Origin: Candidatus Omnitrophota bacterium | GTDB lineage: Bacteria; Omnitrophota; Gorgyraeia; Duberdicusellales; 4484-171 | Reading direction: 5' to 3' | NCBI GenBank assembly: GCA_021735445.1 | Contig: JAIPHA010000006.1 | Span: 1 to 57,493, forward strand | Length of the DNA stretch: 57,493 nt | In this document: positions 52,215 to 57,493 of the stretch, piece after piece | How positions within the stretch are numbered: position 1 is the first letter of the stretch | Layout: the number at the start of each line of letters is the position of its first letter | Position numbers and translations under genes: made by a program | Notes under the pieces: model-generated | What the model was told of the DNA's origin: nothing | The model's database searches: none | What the model saw: only the letters and a program-made list of their open reading frames with translations

Positions 52215-53643
52215 AAATTCTTAAACAAGAGGATTTTCGCTTTAGGAATAAGATTATTGCGCTAGATAAAAGAAAATAATAGACAAAAATGCCTTGGGGA
52301 GAAAAGGAATAGGAAAAATAAGAATAAGAAAAAGAGCCAAAAATTTTTGCTAAACCTTGAAAGATATAAACTAACCAGGATAAAACTGCTCCCAGGCTTT
52401 TAGCAAAAAAAGCTAAAGGAGATATTATTAAAAGCAATAAGTTCAAAAGAAGAATAAAAGTAAATATGGGAATTAAAATAATATTATACAAGATGCTCAG
52501 CAAATAAATTTTTCCGAAATAAAATGATACAACCGGTAAAGTAAATACAGTCACAAAAAAAGAACAAAGAAAAATTTGTTTTAAGTAATTAATCAAAAGG
52601 TTGCTTTGCTGCTTATAGGGGAAAATTTTAAACCCAATGATAATTCCAAAAACGGCTAAAAAGGAAAGCTGAAACCCAATATCATAGATAATAGTTGGTG
52701 AAAACAATAAGAGAATCATGCCAGCCATGCCCAATGAATTTAAAACATCAGTTCTTCTTTTGATAAAAAAACTAAAAGCAAAAACAAGGTACATGATAAC
52801 CGCTCTCTGAGTTGAAGGCCTAAAACCGGTAGCAGCAACATAAAAAACAAGAAAAAACGATAGAATAAAAAGTATCGTCCTAAAGTTTACATTAAAAAAT
52901 CTTAAAAAATAAAACAAAATCAAAGAAATTAAACCAACATGCAAGCCGCTGATTGCTAAAAGATGAGAAAGGCCGGCATTTTGTATAAAACGCTTCTCCT
53001 GCCCTACCAATTCTTTTCTTCCCAAAAATATTGCCGCAAGAAAATTCCTTGCCTTAAAACTGCAATTTTGCTTAAAAACACCGAGACAATAGTTGTTAGC
53101 CCGCTTGACTGCTTTCTCCCAAAAAGACAAAGGCATTTTTTTTAACAAAGCCTTTCTTTTAACCCAAATATAATAAAATTCTTTACCGTAATAGTTGCGT
53201 TTAGCTAACTTTGCCCTGAATTGATATTTATTCAGGTACTCCATTTTTTTAGAGTAATCGATAACTTTTGCCTGAAAATCTTGCCGGTGACCCCCGGCCC
53301 TTATAACCTTTGCTAAAAAAGTATTTTTATTATCTTTTTTCTCAGGTAAGGAAATAACCTTTATTATAATATTTTGCCTTTTGCCAAAAAATATATCTTT
53401 TTGGTTAAAACCAGAAGCAATAAATAATAACGCGCCCAAACAAATAATCAAAAAAGAAATAGCTAGCTCTGAGAATAAAACTTTATTTTTTTTAGATAAA
53501 AAATAGGCCAGGAAACCAGATAAAACAAAAAGAAGGCTAAATAAAAAATATGAGGAAAACAAACTGCCTAAAACAATACCGATTAAAAGAAATACAAAAA
53601 TAAAAAAGTTAAATATATTAGCCAATTGTTTATGTTGGTTCAT
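52213..53643 (-). CDS. comEC: ComEC/Rec2 family DNA-uptake channel protein
   Basis: A 476-residue protein with an N-terminal pair of membrane spans, a DUF4131-like periplasmic part, and a competence domain with about eight spans containing the SHLLAISGLHVGLI and ATGFRPSTQRAVIMYLVF blocks that define ComEC. The C-terminal metallo-beta-lactamase-like domain found in many ComEC proteins is absent. It is expected to carry one DNA strand across the inner membrane during transformation. It follows comEA by three bases. The stop codon lies in a REP-like element. Confidence 0.9.
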   Translation of the reverse strand: MNQHKQLANIFNFFIFVFLLIGIVLGSLFSSYFLFSLLFVLSGFLAYFLSKKNKVLFSELAISFLIICLGALLFIASGFNQKDIFFGKRQNIIIKVISLPEKKDNKNTFLAKVIRAGGHRQDFQAKVIDYSKKMEYLNKYQFRAKLAKRNYYGKEFYYIWVKRKALLKKMPLSFWEKAVKRANNYCLGVFKQNCSFKARNFLAAIFLGRKELVGQEKRFIQNAGLSHLLAISGLHVGLISLILFYFLRFFNVNFRTILFILSFFLVFYVAATGFRPSTQRAVIMYLVFAFSFFIKRRTDVLNSLGMAGMILLLFSPTIIYDIGFQLSFLAVFGIIIGFKIFPYKQQSNLLINYLKQIFLCSFFVTVFTLPVVSFYFGKIYLLSILYNIILIPIFTFILLLNLLLLIISPLAFFAKSLGAVLSWLVYIFQGLAKIFGSFSYSYFSYSFSPQGIFVYYFLLSSAIILFLKRKSSCLRI

Positions 53644-53646
53644 AAA

Positions 53647-53973
53647 CTAAAATTCTATATACTCTGCAATTATTTTTGCTTTCTTTTTCCCGATTCCTTT
53701 TACCTTTTCTAAATCGCTGATAGTTTTAAAAAAAGGGTGGGCCTTCCTGTATTCTATGACCCGCCGAGACAATACCGGGCCTAAACCGGGAATTTTTTGG
53801 AGTTCTAAAGCAGTGGCTTGATTAATATTTATAACTTTAACCCGCTTGCTGCCAGGTTGAGAAATGCTTTCATCTTTTACTTCTAAATTAAAATAACGGA
53901 TTGTGGTGCCTAAGAAAATAATAAAAGCTATGGCAATAAGAACTTTTTTTTCTGGCGGGCTTAAGGAAAACAT
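53647..53973 (-). CDS. comEA: ComEA-type helix-hairpin-helix DNA receptor
   Basis: A 108-residue protein with an N-terminal membrane anchor (about 9-27), a short linker, and tandem HhH motifs: INQATALELQKIPGLGPVLSRRVIEYR and ISDLEKVKGIGKKKAKII. Such proteins bind incoming double-stranded DNA in the periplasm. It pairs with comEC just downstream. This is the usual gene order in competence clusters. Confidence 0.92.
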   Translation of the reverse strand: MFSLSPPEKKVLIAIAFIIFLGTTIRYFNLEVKDESISQPGSKRVKVININQATALELQKIPGLGPVLSRRVIEYRKAHPFFKTISDLEKVKGIGKKKAKIIAEYIEF

Positions 53974-53979
53974 TAATTT

Positions 53980-56439
53980 TTATATAACAATATTAATAAT
54001 TTTTCCCTTAACGTAGATAATCTTTTTAGGTGATTTATCAGCAATAATCTTTTTTACCTTTATTTGAGCTAAAGCTTTCGTTTTTACTTCTTCTTTCGAT
54101 AAAGAAAAATCGATAACCATTTTGTCTTTTACTTTGCCATTTATTAATATCGCAATTTCGCCTTCGTCTTTTTTGAGCATTTTCGGGTCAACTTTCGGCC
54201 AACTCCGGTTGAAAACAGTACCTTTGTGGCCCAAAAGGCTGTTGACCTCTTCGCTTATATGCGGAGTAAAAGGAGAAAGGAGCAAGAAAACCGTGTCTAC
54301 CGCTTGGGCAAAAATTTCTTTTTCTACCCCCTGCTGGATAGATTTATATATCTGATTTACTAATTCCATAATCCGGCTTATTGCCGTATTAAACTGAAAA
54401 TCGCCTTCTAAGTCTCCTGTAACTTCAGAAATAGTAGAATGTATTTTTCGAAGCAGCAGCTCTTTTTGCCCGGCTTTATCCCCTTGGTTTTTATCTTCTT
54501 TAAAATTTTTCAGTTTATCCACCAACCGCAAAGCTCTTTGTAAAAACCGCCGGCTGCCTTGTAAGGCTTCATCCTGCCAAATCGCTTCCTTTTGGGGCGG
54601 GCCCATGAATAAAATATATAGACGCATGGTATCGGCGCCATATTTTTCGATAATATAATCAGGAGCTACTACATTGCCTTTTGATTTAGACATTTTAGCT
54701 CCGTCTTTTATGATCATCCCTTGGGTAAACAGCTTGACAAACGGTTCGTCAAAACTTATTTTCTTTTGATCAGCCAAAAATTTAGTTATAAAACGAGAAT
54801 ACATCAAATGCAAAATTGCATGTTCAACTCCGCCGATATATTGATCGACCGGAAGCCAATTATCAACATCTTCTTTAACAAAAGGCGCGCTCGCCTGCCC
54901 CGGTGAAATATAACGCAGGTAATACCAGCTCGAATCGACAAAAGTGTCCATAGTATCTGTCTCTCTTTCCGCCGGCCGGTTGCAGCGAGGGCATTTAGTT
55001 TGGATAAAATCCTTATCCTCGGCCAGAGGAGATTTTCCTGTCGGCAAAAACCTATCGACTTCGGGAAGCAATACCGGTAAATCTTTATCTTCTACAGGCA
55101 CTTCTCCGCACTCTTTGCAATAGAGAATAGGAATCGGCGCCCCCCAATACCTTTGCCTTGAAACCAACCAATCTTTAAGGCGAAAGTTAGTTTCTCTCGC
55201 CCCGATATTTTCTTGTTCCATAAAATCAGCTATTTTTTCTTTAGCTTCATTTGAAGCCAGCCCATTAAAATCACCGGAATTAACCAAATTGCCCTCTCCT
55301 TCATACGCCTCTTCTTTGTTTGCTTTTATTTTTTGATCTTTGGCTTTTGGTTCTTTGATAACCTCTGTAATTGGCAATTGGTACTTTTTAGCAAATTCAA
55401 AATCCCTTTTATCATGAGCCGGAACAGACATAATCGCACCTGTGCCATAACCAGAAAGTATATAGTTGGCAATCCAAATCGGTATCTTTGCGCCGGTCAT
55501 AGGATTTATAGCAAATTCTCCCGTAAACATACCTTTTTTTTCAAAATCTTGAGACCTAAGCAAAGACGCTTCTTCTTTTTTAGTCTGGCTTATAAACTTT
55601 AATATTTCTTGCTTGTTATCCGAATCATCAATTAATTTTATTACGGCTGGATGCTGATAGTTTAAAGCCAGAAAAGTTGCGCCAAAGATAGTATCGACCC
55701 TGGTTGTAAAACAATTTAGGGGTTTATCCAGATTTTTAACTGAAAATTTTATAGTTACCCCAACTGACTTGCCGATCCAATTCTTTTGCATCAACTTTAC
55801 CCTTTGCGGCCATTCTTTTAACTTATCTAGATCATCTAAAAGGCGCTGCGCATAATCTGTAATTTTAAAAAACCATTGTTTTAAATTCCTTTGCGAAACT
55901 TGGTTAGAACATCTTTCACACTTTCCCTCAATTACCTGTTCGTTAGCCAAAACCGTCTTACAAGATTCACACCAATTAACCGGAGCCTCTTTTTTATAAG
56001 CCAGCCCTTTTTTATAAAGTTCTAAAAACAACCATTGCGTCCAACGGTAATATTGAGGAAAACAGGTCGCAATTTCTTTTTCCCAATCATAGCTTATTCC
56101 CCAACTTTTGAGTTGCTGGGTTATCCGCTTTATATTTTTTAAAGTCCAGGCCCGCGGATGAATATTATGTTTAATCGCCTGATTCTCAGCAGGTAAGCCA
56201 AAGGCATCCCAGCCCATAGGATTTAAAACATAATACCCTCTCATTCTCTTATACCTGGCCACAGCGTCTCCAATGATATAGTTACGGCCATGGCCGACGT
56301 GAAGCTCACTGGAAGGATAAGGAAACATTACCAGGCAATAATATTTGGGTTTTTTGATATTTTTAACGCAAACCTTAAAAGTATTATTTGCCTGCCAAAA
56401 TTCTTGCCATTTTTGGTCAATTTTTTTTGTGTATTCCAT
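53980..56439 (-). CDS. leuS: Leucyl-tRNA synthetase
   Basis: An 819-residue class I synthetase with HVGH in the ATP site near residue 47, a zinc knuckle (CESC ... CERC, near 155-177), the editing (CP1) domain in the middle, the LeuRS-specific region, and KMSKSKGN near residue 575. Length fits the bacterial type. GGAGG lies ten bases before the chosen ATG; a TTG directly upstream would have better spacing and cannot be excluded. It overlaps the end of nfo. Confidence 0.97.
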   Translation of the reverse strand: MEYTKKIDQKWQEFWQANNTFKVCVKNIKKPKYYCLVMFPYPSSELHVGHGRNYIIGDAVARYKRMRGYYVLNPMGWDAFGLPAENQAIKHNIHPRAWTLKNIKRITQQLKSWGISYDWEKEIATCFPQYYRWTQWLFLELYKKGLAYKKEAPVNWCESCKTVLANEQVIEGKCERCSNQVSQRNLKQWFFKITDYAQRLLDDLDKLKEWPQRVKLMQKNWIGKSVGVTIKFSVKNLDKPLNCFTTRVDTIFGATFLALNYQHPAVIKLIDDSDNKQEILKFISQTKKEEASLLRSQDFEKKGMFTGEFAINPMTGAKIPIWIANYILSGYGTGAIMSVPAHDKRDFEFAKKYQLPITEVIKEPKAKDQKIKANKEEAYEGEGNLVNSGDFNGLASNEAKEKIADFMEQENIGARETNFRLKDWLVSRQRYWGAPIPILYCKECGEVPVEDKDLPVLLPEVDRFLPTGKSPLAEDKDFIQTKCPRCNRPAERETDTMDTFVDSSWYYLRYISPGQASAPFVKEDVDNWLPVDQYIGGVEHAILHLMYSRFITKFLADQKKISFDEPFVKLFTQGMIIKDGAKMSKSKGNVVAPDYIIEKYGADTMRLYILFMGPPQKEAIWQDEALQGSRRFLQRALRLVDKLKNFKEDKNQGDKAGQKELLLRKIHSTISEVTGDLEGDFQFNTAISRIMELVNQIYKSIQQGVEKEIFAQAVDTVFLLLSPFTPHISEEVNSLLGHKGTVFNRSWPKVDPKMLKKDEGEIAILINGKVKDKMVIDFSLSKEEVKTKALAQIKVKKIIADKSPKKIIYVKGKIINIVI

Positions 56440-57283
56440 CAAAAGAAAGCCTCCGGACCATTTTTAAATTTTTCAAATCATCATCTAAACTCTCTTTGGG
56501 AGTTTCTAAGATAAAAACTAAACTTTTTAGTTTAGGATGGTTTAAAATAAGCCGAAACCCATCTTCTCCGATACTGCCTCTGCCGATATGAAAATGCCTA
56601 TCCAGCCTTGAGCTTAATTTTACTTGAGTATCGTTAAGATGCACCACTTTTAATTTATCCATACCCACCTCTCCTTCAATTTCTGAAATCAGTTTTTGAA
56701 GGCCTTTTTCTTTATTAATTTCATAGCCTGCCGCCCAAGCATGAGCAGTATCAAGGCACACTCCCAAGCGGCCGGATAGCTTTATTTTATCAAAAATAAA
56801 TTTAAAATGAGAAAATTTATACCCCAGCCAGCTTCCGCTTCCGGCAGTATTTTCTATAAGAACTTTGGTCTTTGCTCCTTTTGTATTGCTTAAAATTAAA
56901 TTCAGAGCTTCTATTATTTTTAAAAGGCCGGAGGCTTCGCTTCCTTTTTTATAAGACCCCATATGGGTGACTAAATAATCCACACCCAGCTTATCAGCTT
57001 CTATCAAATCTTTGGTGAACTCTCTTATGGTTATTTTATGAAAACCTTTTCTCTGGGACGCAAGATTAAGAAGATAGGGAGCATGGGCGACAACCGGGCT
57101 TATTCCCAGCTCTCTTGTTTTATTTTTAAATATTTCTATGTCTTCTGAAATTAAAGATTTTCTTCTCCATTGGCGAGGATTACGGGCGAATATCTGCATA
57201 GTATTGCAGCCGATTTTCTTCGCTCTCTCAACCGATTCATAGATTTTACCAGCAGCTGAAACATGAACACCTAATTTTAACAA
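56417..57283 (-). CDS. nfo: Endonuclease IV (AP endonuclease)
   Basis: A 288-residue TIM-barrel enzyme that nicks DNA 5' to abasic sites. The zinc ligands are in the expected motifs: HVSAAG near residue 7, AHAPYL, THMGS, IENTAGSG, LDTAHAWAAGY, HLNDT and DRHFHIGRG, with ILET close to the end. The start is a TTG with AAGGA at good spacing; no ATG gives a complete N-terminus. It lies just after tRNA-Ala and before leuS. Confidence 0.95.
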   Translation of the reverse strand: MLKLGVHVSAAGKIYESVERAKKIGCNTMQIFARNPRQWRRKSLISEDIEIFKNKTRELGISPVVAHAPYLLNLASQRKGFHKITIREFTKDLIEADKLGVDYLVTHMGSYKKGSEASGLLKIIEALNLILSNTKGAKTKVLIENTAGSGSWLGYKFSHFKFIFDKIKLSGRLGVCLDTAHAWAAGYEINKEKGLQKLISEIEGEVGMDKLKVVHLNDTQVKLSSRLDRHFHIGRGSIGEDGFRLILNHPKLKSLVFILETPKESLDDDLKNLKMVRRLSFDGIHKKN

Positions 57284-57336
57284 TTGAAATCCTTAATTTT
57301 AAAACCACCGATTATTTTTCAAACCAGAGGAAAATA

Positions 57337-57409
57337 TGGAGCCGGGGGGATTTGAACCCCCGACCTCAACACTGCCAGTGTTGCGTGCTCCCAACTGCAC
57401 CACGGCCCC
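57337..57409 (-). tRNA. tRNA-Ala (GGC)
   Basis: On the minus strand a 73-base cloverleaf begins GGGGCCG and ends CGGCTCCA, with D-arm GTGCAG, anticodon loop CTGGCAG (anticodon GGC) between CAACA and TGTTG, and T-arm GGGGGTTCAAATCCCCC. Discriminator A and the G3-U70 wobble pair, the main alanine identity signal, are present. The CCA end is not encoded, unlike in tRNA-fMet at the left end of the window. Confidence 0.95.
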
Positions 57410-57493
57410 ATTGAAAATGTAATTATTTAGCGAATACCTTTATTTCGGTGGCACTTAAGCTGAATTACTCAACGAAGTACTTTATACTTGAAG

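Overview
The window looks like a chromosomal segment of a low-GC, LPS-making (diderm) bacterium from a little-studied lineage. The evidence is an outer-membrane gene set (BamD-like, LptE-like, LptF/LptG, an LpxL-type acyltransferase, Lnt, a large beta-barrel protein) combined with the LL-diaminopimelate aminotransferase route to lysine, an acetyl-recycling arginine pathway and a cobalamin-type ribonucleotide reductase carrying an intein. The gene content and the very tight, mostly leftward packing remind me of Omnitrophota (former OP3); that placement is inference from gene style, not from a marker tree. TGA is used as a normal stop, so the code is standard. No interval longer than 300 bases lacks a gene; the longest (about 51958-52212, 255 bases) holds a promoter and a REPIN-like inverted repeat.

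Layout, read mainly on the minus strand from right to left. 57.4-52.2 kb: tRNA-Ala(GGC), nfo, leuS, comEA, comEC. 52.2-49.0 kb: a secreted protein of unknown role, then bamD-like, lptE-like and a short holA behind what looks like a leaderless promoter. rpsT is on the plus strand with its own consensus promoter. 48.7-43.4 kb: murJ, a short uvrC, ogt, a pilT-type ATPase and prfB. 43.4-38.1 kb: secA, lnt and an lpxL-type acyltransferase. 38-33 kb: a TPR plus beta-barrel outer-membrane protein, a membrane-anchored coiled-coil protein and a LacI-family regulator, with a LacI-type operator in the outer-membrane gene's promoter. 33-22.3 kb: nrdJ (two NrdR-like boxes, an intein), holB, ricT, metG, tatD, mtnA, tsaE, tsaB, alr. 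Plus strand 19.5-22.3 kb: comF, lptF, lptG. 19.4-15.7 kb: hybrid sensor kinase, single-domain response regulator, RluA-type pseudouridine synthase, a small membrane protein and a DUF192 protein.

15.5-0.2 kb: one long biosynthetic run, argC-argJ-argB-argD-argF-argG-argH-lysA-dapF-dapA-dapB-dapL, then a PEBP-family protein, eno, ftsB and initiator tRNA-fMet with a terminator. Most junctions overlap or are separated by a few bases, and the clearest promoter is in front of argC, so arginine and lysine/peptidoglycan-precursor synthesis are probably co-transcribed. Alr, MurJ and the dap genes feed peptidoglycan; SecA, BamD, LptE/F/G, LpxL and Lnt build the outer membrane; ComEA/ComEC/ComF with a PilT-like ATPase suggest DNA uptake.

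The points most worth a second look are the intein splitting the radical-cysteine motif of NrdJ, the paired NrdR boxes, the LacI operator/outer-membrane module, the leaderless promoter of bamD, REPIN-like elements abutting stop codons, and several enzymes with altered or missing catalytic parts (PilT Walker B, LpxL acidic residue, UvrC without HhH).
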